From a bacterium (lineage in GTDB: Bacteria > Hydrothermota > UBA3073 > JACQXS01 > JAGMCI01), in NCBI GenBank assembly GCA_030018315.1, contig JASEGA010000008.1, positions 1-64,000 of the forward strand: a stretch of 64,000 nt of DNA. The letters run 5' to 3'. Below are positions 17,601 to 24,994 of the stretch, piece after piece (position 1 is the first letter of the stretch; each line of letters opens with the position of its first letter). The position numbers and the translations under genes are program-made. The notes under the pieces were generated by a model. The model worked only from the letters and a program-made list of their open reading frames with translations. It ran no database searches and was not told the origin of the DNA.

Positions 17601-20600
17601 ATTAGAAGGACTCTGATGTTCGGCCTGAGCTAATGTAATAGACGCCTTGGTGCGTGTATCTGACAAATGCACCTTACTCGCTACTACATTAGTCCAAGGA
17701 ACAGAGTGGATTACTTCATTGAACTTAAGGACTAATAGCGAGTCACTATGACGATACCAACCTGTAGATAGCATATACGGCTTAATAGTATCAGGTCCAA
17801 GTGTTGTCGTAATACCGGATATTGCAGCATTGGGGTTATTAGCTAAGTCTCTAACTGCACCTGCATTAAGCCTGAGCAGTGGTATAGTACCAAAGCCAGC
17901 AATCCTATCATACTGTTCAGTTGTTAGCGTATCTACAACTACTGTAGAATCCTTTGTAGTATCTATCTTAGAGCCTGTCAACTGCACTGAATCTGTATGA
18001 TCGTAATCAGTGACCCACCACTTACTCACATCTGTAGAGTCTACTGCTATCCATTCATTAAATGTCACTTTTAACACACGGTCTGCAGTAATACTTGGCT
18101 TCACTACTGAAGTGTCAACAGTCGGTCCTGTAGCATCAGCAGTATAGGTTATTGTTGCATTTAGAGAATCAACTTCTGTAAAGTAGCCATTTACATCTCT
18201 TGCTACATTAGTCAGAATATCAAGCCGTAACATAGTATCAGTAGGAGATGGGTCTGCTAATGCAATTGTCTGTACTCCTTTATCTTGTGCTGGAGTTAGG
18301 TAGAAGTATGCAGTGTCTACATCGGTCTGTATTATAGTGTCAATAGCATCTGTAAAGTATGTATAATCAGTTTGACCCTTTGTGTGGACGCGTAGTTTAG
18401 ACACATCAAGGTTATAGTTTGGAGTATGGTCTATATACTCGTCAAACCTAATTGTAAACTTCTTCGTCCCTGCATTATAAGCAGCAGAGACAAATTTTGG
18501 CCCAGTAATATCATCAACGAATACAAGAGAAGAGTCAAGAGATGCAAGAGCTTTCCCTGTAATATCACATAAAGAGTCAGCTGCAGCATATGTAATTATT
18601 ACATGCCTTGTCCCTGTCAGCTTGTTCACAACAGAGTCGTGCTTTGCAGGTGTTAGCTTGATTTCCATAGTATCACGATTGTATGTGTCACGATGCGTGT
18701 AAGAAGTATCAAGCAGTGTACTACCTGCAAGATTTACTGTATCAACTGCAAGTGTCTTTGCAAGAGTACCCCATATCTTAATCCTACTATGCCTGAGGAC
18801 TGAGTCAACTGATGAGTACTTCACATACTCATTAAATATAAGGCTCAACCTCTTTGTATTACCATCATATTTCTGAGCTATAAGCTTTGGGACACTATCA
18901 TCAGCTATATGGTCAAGGTTATAGCGCCTACCTTCTACAGGTAAGCCAGCTAAGTTATTAATTCCACCCAATAACCACAGAGAATCATTATCCGTAACTG
19001 CCCAGCCATCTATCTCACTTGCCTGCCTATTAGTTAGCCTTATCACTAGTGTATCTGAATCTGCAGGTGTGATTGTAGCACCTGTTAAGAAGACAGTATC
19101 TGGAGTTGTGTAATTACGTAGACGGACAAGACTAAGATTTACATTAGAAGCGGGGTCAGCATCTACTGGCTCATCAAACCCTATTTTTAGTTTCTTATTC
19201 CCACCATAATATGTAACTGCTCCCACTGCAGGCGGTGTCCCGTCCTCTATATATGTAATTGAGAGATTAGAAGCAGCAGTTACTAAGTTATTAGCGTAGT
19301 CTTTAAATGCACCTTTTAGTATATCAAGCTTTGGTGCACCTGCTGCCAAGTACATATTCTGTATATGTGCCTTCTGTCGATTTGTAAGATTAAGAGTACG
19401 GACTGGGTCATTCCCAGTCGGTGCTGTTACACCACCTAATCTGACACTGTCAGAGGTTACACCAGCCCTGTGAATTATTAAACTATCAGTTATAAAGTCA
19501 GTCGTCCTAACCACCTCATTGCAATACAATGTAAGGACATTTGTCTCTGCGTTGTATTTGATAGAGTCCACAACTGGTGCAGTCTGGTCAGCTATGTTTA
19601 AGATAGAAAATACACCTGCAGCTAAATTGTTACCACTTATATCCTTAATTGTTGTATCGGTCCCAGTGCTATATTTAAATCCAAGTGAGTCCTTATCAGT
19701 TGGACTTGATAATGCCTGGATTAGTGTATCCTCGTATGCGCTCAATTTAATAGTTACTTCATCAAGTGAGTCTGTAGGAGTAATATTCAAAGTATCAGCG
19801 ATTGATAGTTTCTGTCGTATAGTACCAGAGATTATCTGTAGACTATCGCCCCCTGCTTGAAGCAGTGGCTTAATCGATGAACCCCTAACATACTCATCAA
19901 ATGTGATAGCTAATATCTTAGTCCCAGCATTATATTTAACAAGAGAAATAGTTGGGGCTACAGAATCAGAGAGGAATGTGATATCAACACTATCTGTATC
20001 TGCTATTGCATTACCCGGTGCTGGCCAGGCAGTGTCACGAACTGCACAAGAATCAATATTTAACGAATCTGTTGCTCCACTCGCAAAAGTATGAATTGCA
20101 GCATCTACAGCCTTGGTTACCTTCATCGTCACTGTTGAGTTATCACCTGAAGTGACAGTTGCACCTGTAAGCTTTACAGAACCAAGTCTGGTCCAGTATG
20201 TAAACTTAGACGGGTCTACATAAGTTGAATCTACGCCTTCGTCAAAGACTGCTGTTAGTATTTTTGTGCCCGCACGATAGCTTGACCCACTCACTACATA
20301 TCTTGGCTTCTGTACATCAATAGTCTGTGTCATAGTATTTGTGATGTCGGCTGATGGACCATCTTCTGGATTTGATACAAATATACCCACTTCCATGAGG
20401 TCAAAAGAGCCAGTTGTACCACCTGCACTTGTATCCTGTAATTGTGGTATTTGCATTATGATAGTCCTACCATTTTGTGGAACTGCCTTTAAATCAACTG
20501 TGACATAAACTCGAACTGAATCAGAACCACCCGGTATCCTCGGTGCACTGATACCAGTCAAGTACCAGTTTAGACCACCAAGTGTATCATAATAACTTGC

Positions 20601-20924
20601 AGTCCCGACTAAGTTGTCAGTTGCACTATTAAAGCCTGTATCAGCACCACTCTCATACCAGAACTTAACTACTTGTATATCACCTGTATCCCGAGCAGTA
20701 GCAGTCCCAGTATTCCTAAATGTTATCGCATTAACAGTGCATGGGTCTGCTGTCTTCAAGAAGAAATCCATAACCAATAGATTTGTAGCCCCACCCTTTA
20801 CTGTCCGCGCCTTTGCAATACTATTTGTGTTACTCATCGCCCTACTCTTCTCAACATATGCCCTGCCAGTGAGCCCTAAAACAAGACCTATTAAGGCTAC
20901 ACCTATACCAAACTTCCTACTCAT
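14607..20924 (-). CDS. giant secreted Ig-like repeat protein with sorting domain
   Basis: This 2105-residue protein is the largest in the window. After a signal peptide (IGVALIGLVLGLTGRAY) come about twelve repeats of roughly 110-120 residues, each with a core such as YNAGTKKFTIRFDEYID or YNAGTKILAITFDEYVR. This fits bacterial Ig-like domains of the SbsA/Big_5 type. A fibronectin type III domain follows at about 1620-1710 (SSQINLTWVDNSANEEGFQI), then a GWNMHSVP/GWNMIGTT pair, one copy of the PPSPPGAHFAEI module related to EPHPPGPPGAFDAYFY, and the T9SS-type sorting domain (NTPNPFVSGTEIKLAIP to FYKLQTDG). It is probably a surface fibre or S-layer-like adhesin. The ATG follows GGGGGT. Confidence 0.88.
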   Translation of the reverse strand: MSRKFGIGVALIGLVLGLTGRAYVEKSRAMSNTNSIAKARTVKGGATNLLVMDFFLKTADPCTVNAITFRNTGTATARDTGDIQVVKFWYESGADTGFNSATDNLVGTASYYDTLGGLNWYLTGISAPRIPGGSDSVRVYVTVDLKAVPQNGRTIIMQIPQLQDTSAGGTTGSFDLMEVGIFVSNPEDGPSADITNTMTQTIDVQKPRYVVSGSSYRAGTKILTAVFDEGVDSTYVDPSKFTYWTRLGSVKLTGATVTSGDNSTVTMKVTKAVDAAIHTFASGATDSLNIDSCAVRDTAWPAPGNAIADTDSVDITFLSDSVAPTISLVKYNAGTKILAITFDEYVRGSSIKPLLQAGGDSLQIISGTIRQKLSIADTLNITPTDSLDEVTIKLSAYEDTLIQALSSPTDKDSLGFKYSTGTDTTIKDISGNNLAAGVFSILNIADQTAPVVDSIKYNAETNVLTLYCNEVVRTTDFITDSLIIHRAGVTSDSVRLGGVTAPTGNDPVRTLNLTNRQKAHIQNMYLAAGAPKLDILKGAFKDYANNLVTAASNLSITYIEDGTPPAVGAVTYYGGNKKLKIGFDEPVDADPASNVNLSLVRLRNYTTPDTVFLTGATITPADSDTLVIRLTNRQASEIDGWAVTDNDSLWLLGGINNLAGLPVEGRRYNLDHIADDSVPKLIAQKYDGNTKRLSLIFNEYVKYSSVDSVLRHSRIKIWGTLAKTLAVDTVNLAGSTLLDTSYTHRDTYNRDTMEIKLTPAKHDSVVNKLTGTRHVIITYAAADSLCDITGKALASLDSSLVFVDDITGPKFVSAAYNAGTKKFTIRFDEYIDHTPNYNLDVSKLRVHTKGQTDYTYFTDAIDTIIQTDVDTAYFYLTPAQDKGVQTIALADPSPTDTMLRLDILTNVARDVNGYFTEVDSLNATITYTADATGPTVDTSVVKPSITADRVLKVTFNEWIAVDSTDVSKWWVTDYDHTDSVQLTGSKIDTTKDSTVVVDTLTTEQYDRIAGFGTIPLLRLNAGAVRDLANNPNAAISGITTTLGPDTIKPYMLSTGWYRHSDSLLVLKFNEVIHSVPWTNVVASKVHLSDTRTKASITLAQAEHQSPSNTDSVVFRLTGAHRDTISTWRAAGATKLFVRADSAAFQDMASNYNLAELDSLANWYPDTINPTLISVAWTRADTFYTGFEVGDTIRFVFSEHMDKSTITSTNVDTRLKINRTGGSYGYSPTCWWNAAGDTFTLLLGSGFNLQSPDTVNPSDDVKDLGGEKDSTLTFTNCLIRDNLGPKLRSITFVNSDGPTDTRLTQGDKFIFNFSEPLDSTCIDSSNASTRLGVTNSHIFGCDTVGGFVWSRPDFRSCTVTVAKATFTVVSNMVTGGDSVNPTNSVVDRHKPSGNADESTLRPLLETVSPIFRSIETYRSSVTDTMDNKIRVAFSEGFGFGATGVAANAYWRVAGSQPDSVVGAIGDTTKILYVPRFGTGYTPLVEYVATTGYADSSKNYLGTYSATAVDKIPPRFVCSTAVRTDLTPPESIVVVTFTEPIQGSNTPGTWRTEAVAPRSMTGIDSTTRRVLWGCKLATDSTCVQYLGSPGGGNLRDYATPPCFVAAATVYAKAGTPATGAPTSLDAAEVSSSQINLTWVDNSANEEGFQIWRKDSATGSYVKIDSVGANVQFYANRGLLPEHWYWYKVRAYNIYGVTGFSNVDSAKTQPGTKPFYASVKTGWNMHSVPGTAQPSMELDSIFKGNTEVYTYVAGAYTTPTDAEIGVGYWVAQAADRVDTITVTPCTLYTKVLRKGWNMIGTTSDIVPLSQVVVNPDTGLVPNTLYWYNPVTRTYELKDALVPPLGYWIAARCSCTITVRKTGKVLPVIGAAEKPEILWGVDLRLESAGVEKILRFGAARTATTGFDTYIDKIVPPSPPGAHFAEIGTKPVLNAYFHSEIPGCVTDIRKPGNNEWKLAVNVPEYTISWNPSAIPENLTLTLLVGNESVDMREQAKVSVKGASSVRILANETGISTIPTVFALSQNTPNPFVSGTEIKLAIPTRLHTTVTIYNLGGQLVRTLVDKEMEPGYYTLYWDGTDNFGTKLSGGVYFYKLQTDGFSSIKKLTILR

Positions 20925-20937
20925 TTTACCCCCTTCT

Positions 20938-20977
20938 TAGGGGAAACATCCCCTACTTTATCCCGATTTATCGGGAT
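20938..20977 (-). promoter_or_regulatory. two hairpins in the leader of the giant gene
   Basis: TAGGGG-aaacat-CCCCTA (20938-20955) and ATCCCGAT-tt-ATCGGGAT (20960-20977) lie 14-53 bases before the ATG. The first resembles the dispersed GTAGGGG palindromes. Their position could affect mRNA stability or translation. Confidence 0.6.
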
Positions 20978-21118
20978 TATTCTTAAACCGTTTATACTTC
21001 CTACCCAACCCACTATTTTTGCTACATACATACCTCCTATATTCATATATAATACTTCTCTCTTTTTTATCTCCACCATCTTCATTACCAAATTCTTAAT
21101 CTCAATATAAGTTTGCTA

Positions 21119-21147
21119 ACTTTATGATATCTTAAAAAGTTTGTCAA
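21119..21147 (-). promoter_or_regulatory. promoter P1 of the giant gene
   Basis: On the minus strand a T-rich tract and CTTGACA (TTGACA at 21142-21147) are followed by a 17-base spacer and TAAAGT (21119-21124). The same -10 box occurs at 12440-12445 and 63502-63507. Confidence 0.7.
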
Positions 21148-21239
21148 GAAAAAAATAAAAAAAAATGTGTTTTTGTTCAACTCTTATCAATACTTACAAT
21201 ATCCAAATTCTATAAATCCGTGTCATTACAGTGCTTAAC

Positions 21240-21267
21240 ACTATAATCAATTTTTTATTTTTGTCAA
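21240..21267 (-). promoter_or_regulatory. promoter P2 of the giant gene
   Basis: On the minus strand CTTGACA (TTGACA at 21262-21267) is followed by a 16-base spacer and TATAGT (21240-21245), about 120 bp upstream of P1. Confidence 0.65.
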
Positions 21268-21297
21268 GAGAAAAAAATTACTTTTTAAAAAATAACT

Positions 21298-21675
21298 CTA
21301 AATTAGCCTCAATCTCACTGCTCTCTCATCAATTACTACCTTATCATTTTCCATATCCAACTTTATTCGCCATTTCTGCATAGTACCAGCCCCTATGATT
21401 AAGCTCTCAGAAAGGTTGTCTACAACAATGATATCATCGGATACAGTAAATCCATTTAATGTAATATCTAAACTTATACGCTCCTTAGCCTCTAATTTCC
21501 TACCCTTTTCAGCTAATTCAAATACCTTTGGATGCGGAAGCAATAGAACAGTAGCCACCTTTTTTGCTATAGACTTGGAAATGAAAGAATAAGTCGTACC
21601 TGTGTCAAATAAGGCGTCTACCTCCTCACCCCCCTTGTCACCATCAATCCTAACAAGCTTAATTAAGATACTCAT
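21298..21675 (-). CDS. retropepsin-like aspartic protease domain protein
   Basis: This 125-residue single-domain protein shows the clan AA pattern: the catalytic Asp in ALFDTGTTYSFISKSIAKK and the C-terminal hydrophobic-hydrophobic-Gly motif in LIIGAGTMQKWRIKLD. Bacterial proteins of this kind are thought to act as homodimers; the substrates are mostly unknown. An aligned GAGGGT ribosome-binding site precedes the ATG. The 160-bp upstream gap is very AT-rich, with TATAAT-like words but no -35 box I can defend. Confidence 0.8.
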   Translation of the reverse strand: MSILIKLVRIDGDKGGEEVDALFDTGTTYSFISKSIAKKVATVLLLPHPKVFELAEKGRKLEAKERISLDITLNGFTVSDDIIVVDNLSESLIIGAGTMQKWRIKLDMENDKVVIDERAVRLRLI

Positions 21676-21835
21676 TTTTTACCCTCAAAAATACTTTTGT
21701 AATTGTATTGTGATAATTTATCTTATTATATATTTTATCTAAATCCTATTTTATATCACGAATATAATTTAACTCCTTCTCATTCCGTATAATTAGAAAA
21801 ACTTACCTATTATAATTATTATTATTTGACCGTCA

Positions 21836-23284
21836 TTAGTAATAAGGACCAACTTCCTTTTTAAACGCCTCACATAACTTAGCACCCCAATTATCTAATG
21901 GAGCCATTTTCCCTATGAAGAATCTTAATACCGGGGGCTCATACACCCATTTCATTCCTTTTACCAAATTTCTGTGTTCATACAACCATTTTATTCTATC
22001 AATCACATATTCAATATGACCTATACTATACACCATACGAGGTAATGCAATCCTTGTTAATTCAAGTTCTGTATATGCTTCAGTGCCATCTTTATTCCTT
22101 TCCATAGACATAGTACCCCTTTCCATTGCCCTCACTCCTGAAACAATATAAAGAGCAGGAGTTAAAGCAGCCGCTAAATATTCTTCTTTAGGAATATGAG
22201 GAAGAAATCTTTTTGCATCCAAATGACAAGCCAATCCGCCTGGTGGTGTAACAACTGGGATTTTTTCTTCTACAACTCTGTCTACAAAATATTTTATTTG
22301 CTCAATTGCACAGCCAGCAATAGCAGGGTTGGTCATTTGTCTTATTCCGACCGCCATTGCCCCTACTTCATGTTGGGACATACCTCCATAAGTGAAAAAA
22401 CCTTCATAGACAGGTAATAAATCGCGCATTTTTTCAAATAACTCTTTATTATTTGTAGCAATAAGACCGCCCCTGACACAAGTGTTTTTTCTACCGCTCA
22501 TATAAAATATATCACTATAACTGCACATCTCTTTTACTATTTCGGCAACAGTCTTGTTTTCATACCCCTTTTCTCTTTTCCATATAAGATAAGCATTCTC
22601 ACAAATTAAACTGCCATCCAGTACGGTAAGTAAGCCGTTCTCCTTAGAAATCTTTATAATCTCTTTTAAATTTGACATAGAAAATGGCTGACCACCCATC
22701 AAGTTCGCTGTCGCCTCCATCCGCACATATGAAATTTTATCTCTACCGTATTTTTTAATTGTATCCAATAATTTTTGTGGGTCCATATTGCCCTTAAATG
22801 GATAGGTGCTTGCTGTATTCATTGCTTCATCAATAAAAATTTCAAGACAGGTAGCTCCACCTGTGAATTCAATATGCACTTTTGTAGTAGTAAAATGATA
22901 ATTTGTAGGAACAACATCACCAGGTTTAATAAATACTTTCGCCAATAAATGCTCTGCTGCCCTACCTTGGTGTACTGGCAATACATAATTATAGCCTAAA
23001 ACTTCTTTTACACTATCAGCAAGTTCATAAAATGTCATACTGCCAGCATAAGCATCATCTGTTGTTATCCAGCGTGCCCATTGTTCCAATGTCATTGCAT
23101 TTACTCCACTATCGGTAAGCATATCTAAAAATAAATCTTTTGTTTTTAATTGAAATGTGTTATAACCTGCTTCCTCAATTGCTTTTAATCTTTGGGTAGC
23201 AGGTGGCAATTTTAACAATTCAATTGCCCTCCCACGATACATTTCAACAGGTACCTCTTTACCAGCAGATGTTTTTACCAACAT
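21836..23284 (-). CDS. tryptophanase/tyrosine phenol-lyase family enzyme
   Basis: This PLP-dependent beta-eliminating lyase would split tryptophan to indole, or tyrosine to phenol, plus pyruvate and ammonia. Family marks are PVHQGRAAEHLL near the N-terminus, RMEATANLMGGQP, the lysine motif MSGRKNT, which holds the likely PLP lysine, and VYEGFFTYGGMS. The length (482) is normal. Which amino acid is used cannot be decided from the motifs. An AGGAGGTAAA site precedes the ATG. The gene has its own promoter and is preceded by a glcD-like gene. Pyruvate from this reaction could feed the hydroxyacid and TCA genes upstream. Confidence 0.88.
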   Translation of the reverse strand: MLVKTSAGKEVPVEMYRGRAIELLKLPPATQRLKAIEEAGYNTFQLKTKDLFLDMLTDSGVNAMTLEQWARWITTDDAYAGSMTFYELADSVKEVLGYNYVLPVHQGRAAEHLLAKVFIKPGDVVPTNYHFTTTKVHIEFTGGATCLEIFIDEAMNTASTYPFKGNMDPQKLLDTIKKYGRDKISYVRMEATANLMGGQPFSMSNLKEIIKISKENGLLTVLDGSLICENAYLIWKREKGYENKTVAEIVKEMCSYSDIFYMSGRKNTCVRGGLIATNNKELFEKMRDLLPVYEGFFTYGGMSQHEVGAMAVGIRQMTNPAIAGCAIEQIKYFVDRVVEEKIPVVTPPGGLACHLDAKRFLPHIPKEEYLAAALTPALYIVSGVRAMERGTMSMERNKDGTEAYTELELTRIALPRMVYSIGHIEYVIDRIKWLYEHRNLVKGMKWVYEPPVLRFFIGKMAPLDNWGAKLCEAFKKEVGPYY

Positions 23285-23314
23285 TTTACCTCCTCTCTTA
23301 ACAAATTGGAATTC

Positions 23315-23343
23315 AGTCTATCTCAATGATCTATTAATGTCAA
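23315..23343 (-). promoter_or_regulatory. promoter of the tryptophanase-like gene
   Basis: On the minus strand a T-run and CTTGACA-like box (TTGACA at 23338-23343) are followed by a 17-base spacer and TAGACT (23315-23320). The leader is about 24 bases. Confidence 0.6.
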
Positions 23344-23356
23344 GAAAAAAACTCTT

Positions 23357-24781
23357 TTATACATCAAATATTTTACCCGGGTTTAGTATATTATTTGGGT
23401 CAAATACTTTCTTTATTTGCTTCATAATTTCAATTTGCTCCCTATCAACTGCCATTGATAAGTATGGCTTCTTTGTTAGCCCTATTCCATGCTCACCTGA
23501 AATCATACCACCTAAAGATATAACAACCTTAAATAACTCATGTATCAATTTGGGTATCCTCTGCTCCCACTCTCTATCAGCATCGAGATTATTCGCTTCG
23601 CTCAGAATGACAGGGGTGTCTCTTAGTATATTTACATGCACATTACCATCACCTACATGACCAAAGCTGACAATCCTAAACTTGTATTTGTTCTCCAATA
23701 TTTTCATATTTTTAAGCAATATAGGTATTTTGTTTCTCGGGACCACTACATCTTCACTTATAACCTTACCTTCTGATTTTAACGCATCTGATATACATCT
23801 CCTGCCTTCCCATAACTTATCTTGTCTTCCTTTGTCTTCAGCTACTAATACATCTATTGCACCATTCTTAAGTGCAATCTCTCCTATCTCTTCGTAATCT
23901 TTTTCAACTTCTTCTTTTCGGTTACCATCTATCTCTATAAGTAATTGAGCAGAGGCTTCACTAAACGGTAGGGGCGAGGTTACCTCGCCCCTACACAAAA
24001 ACTGTTCAGCCGCCTTAATTGCTTCTTTTTCCATAAATTCAATAGCTGTAGGTACAATTTTATGCCTGATTATCTCAGTTGCTGTATTTGTAGCGTATTC
24101 TATGTCATTGTATGGGATAAGTAAATCTACCTTCACTTTTGGCATTGGCAATAATCTAAGCGTAGCCTCAGTCACAAGTGCAAGTGTCCCCTCTGACCCA
24201 ATCAGTATACCTATTAAATCGTACCCTGTGACATTTTTAACTAATTTACCACCCAATTTTATAATTTCACCTTGTGGTAGCACTGCTTCTAATCCAACCA
24301 CATAATTTTTAGTTGTTCCATATTTAACTGCACGCGCCCCTCCCGCACATTCTGCTATATTACCACCAATTGTACACGAATCAAGTGATGCAGGGTCAGG
24401 TGGATACAACAGCCCAGATTTTTCAACTTCTTTGCTAAGTTCTCCAGTTATTACTCCGGGCTCAACAACTGCCATCAAATTCTCAGTATCTATCTCCTTT
24501 ATCTTATTCATCCTTTCAAATGATATAACTATTCCATTACTGGAAGGGACTGCCCCACCTGATAGCCCTGTCCCACCACCTCTTGGGATAACGGGTATTT
24601 TTTCAAAGTTTGCCAGTCTCATTATTTCACTTATCTCTTCTCTATTAGCTGGTTTTACTACCACCTTAGGCATAACTTTAATTCTTGGTGTCTCATCATG
24701 TGAATATGGCTCAATGCTTTCTTCAGATACAAGAATGTTATCTTTACCTACAATCTTTTCTAATTCTTCTATTATTTCCAT
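23357..24781 (-). CDS. GlcD-like FAD-linked 2-hydroxyacid dehydrogenase (copy 1)
   Basis: This belongs to the FAD-binding (PCMH-type) oxidase family of glycolate oxidase subunit GlcD and D-lactate dehydrogenase. It shows VIPRGGGTGLSGGA, the PPDPAS and GGNIAECAGGARAVKYG loops, and the C-terminal GHVGDGNVHVN and SGEHGIGLTKKP. It would oxidise a 2-hydroxyacid such as lactate or glycolate and pass electrons on. Compared with its paralogue at 28256-29695 it carries two extra peptides. RGEVTSPLP comes from the palindrome at 23968-23994, and PVILSEANNLDAD comes from another repeat at 23585-23613. The frame stays open, so the gene is probably functional. No ribosome-binding site is seen before the ATG. 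Confidence 0.88.
   Translation of the reverse strand: MEIIEELEKIVGKDNILVSEESIEPYSHDETPRIKVMPKVVVKPANREEISEIMRLANFEKIPVIPRGGGTGLSGGAVPSSNGIVISFERMNKIKEIDTENLMAVVEPGVITGELSKEVEKSGLLYPPDPASLDSCTIGGNIAECAGGARAVKYGTTKNYVVGLEAVLPQGEIIKLGGKLVKNVTGYDLIGILIGSEGTLALVTEATLRLLPMPKVKVDLLIPYNDIEYATNTATEIIRHKIVPTAIEFMEKEAIKAAEQFLCRGEVTSPLPFSEASAQLLIEIDGNRKEEVEKDYEEIGEIALKNGAIDVLVAEDKGRQDKLWEGRRCISDALKSEGKVISEDVVVPRNKIPILLKNMKILENKYKFRIVSFGHVGDGNVHVNILRDTPVILSEANNLDADREWEQRIPKLIHELFKVVISLGGMISGEHGIGLTKKPYLSMAVDREQIEIMKQIKKVFDPNNILNPGKIFDV
23585..23613. repeat. in-frame dispersed repeat (CATTCTGAGCGAAGCGAA type)
   Basis: Read on the coding strand this is CTGTCATTCTGAGCG followed by AAGCGAATAATCTC. It resembles a widely dispersed bacterial repeat and encodes VILSEANNL of the glcD-like product. 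The paralogue has nothing at this point. Confidence 0.75.
23968..23994. repeat. in-frame GTAGGGGCGAGGT palindrome in the glcD-like gene
   Basis: This copy is identical over 27 bp to the intergenic palindrome at 14574-14600. Here it is translated as CRGEVTSPL within the glcD-like protein. Confidence 0.9.
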
Positions 24782-24840
24782 TAATAAAAAACTATTTCCA
24801 GGAATTCACTTATAATAGTTTAGCTTTTCTAAAACCTTTT

Positions 24841-24923
24841 GGAGTGCAAAATCGATGATTTTGCATCAAATTAGAAATCATCTTTCACTTTTATAATTTG
24901 CAACAACACCGTTGTTGCACTCC
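24841..24923. repeat. 83-bp composite inverted-repeat element
   Basis: The ends are GGAGTGCAA (24841-24849) and TTGCACTCC (24915-24923). Within each end lies another hairpin: GCAAAATC-gat-GATTTTGC on the left and TGCAACAAC-acc-GTTGTTGCA on the right. The element fills most of the 213-bp gap between the isocitrate dehydrogenase and glcD-like genes. It could fold as a cruciform and looks like a small non-autonomous mobile element. Confidence 0.8.
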
Positions 24924-24994
24924 ATATTCTCTCTCTACTTTAATTATAGAAATACTTACTTAATTAGGTTTACAATTAGAAATTCAGACTACCC

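Larger units (their letters stand above)
20925..21297. other. 373-bp leader region of the giant gene
   Basis: No gene is seen. The region holds two tandem leftward promoters (21119-21147, 21240-21267) and two hairpins close to the start codon. The 5' untranslated part would be about 190-310 bases, much longer than at other genes in the window. Confidence 0.7.
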
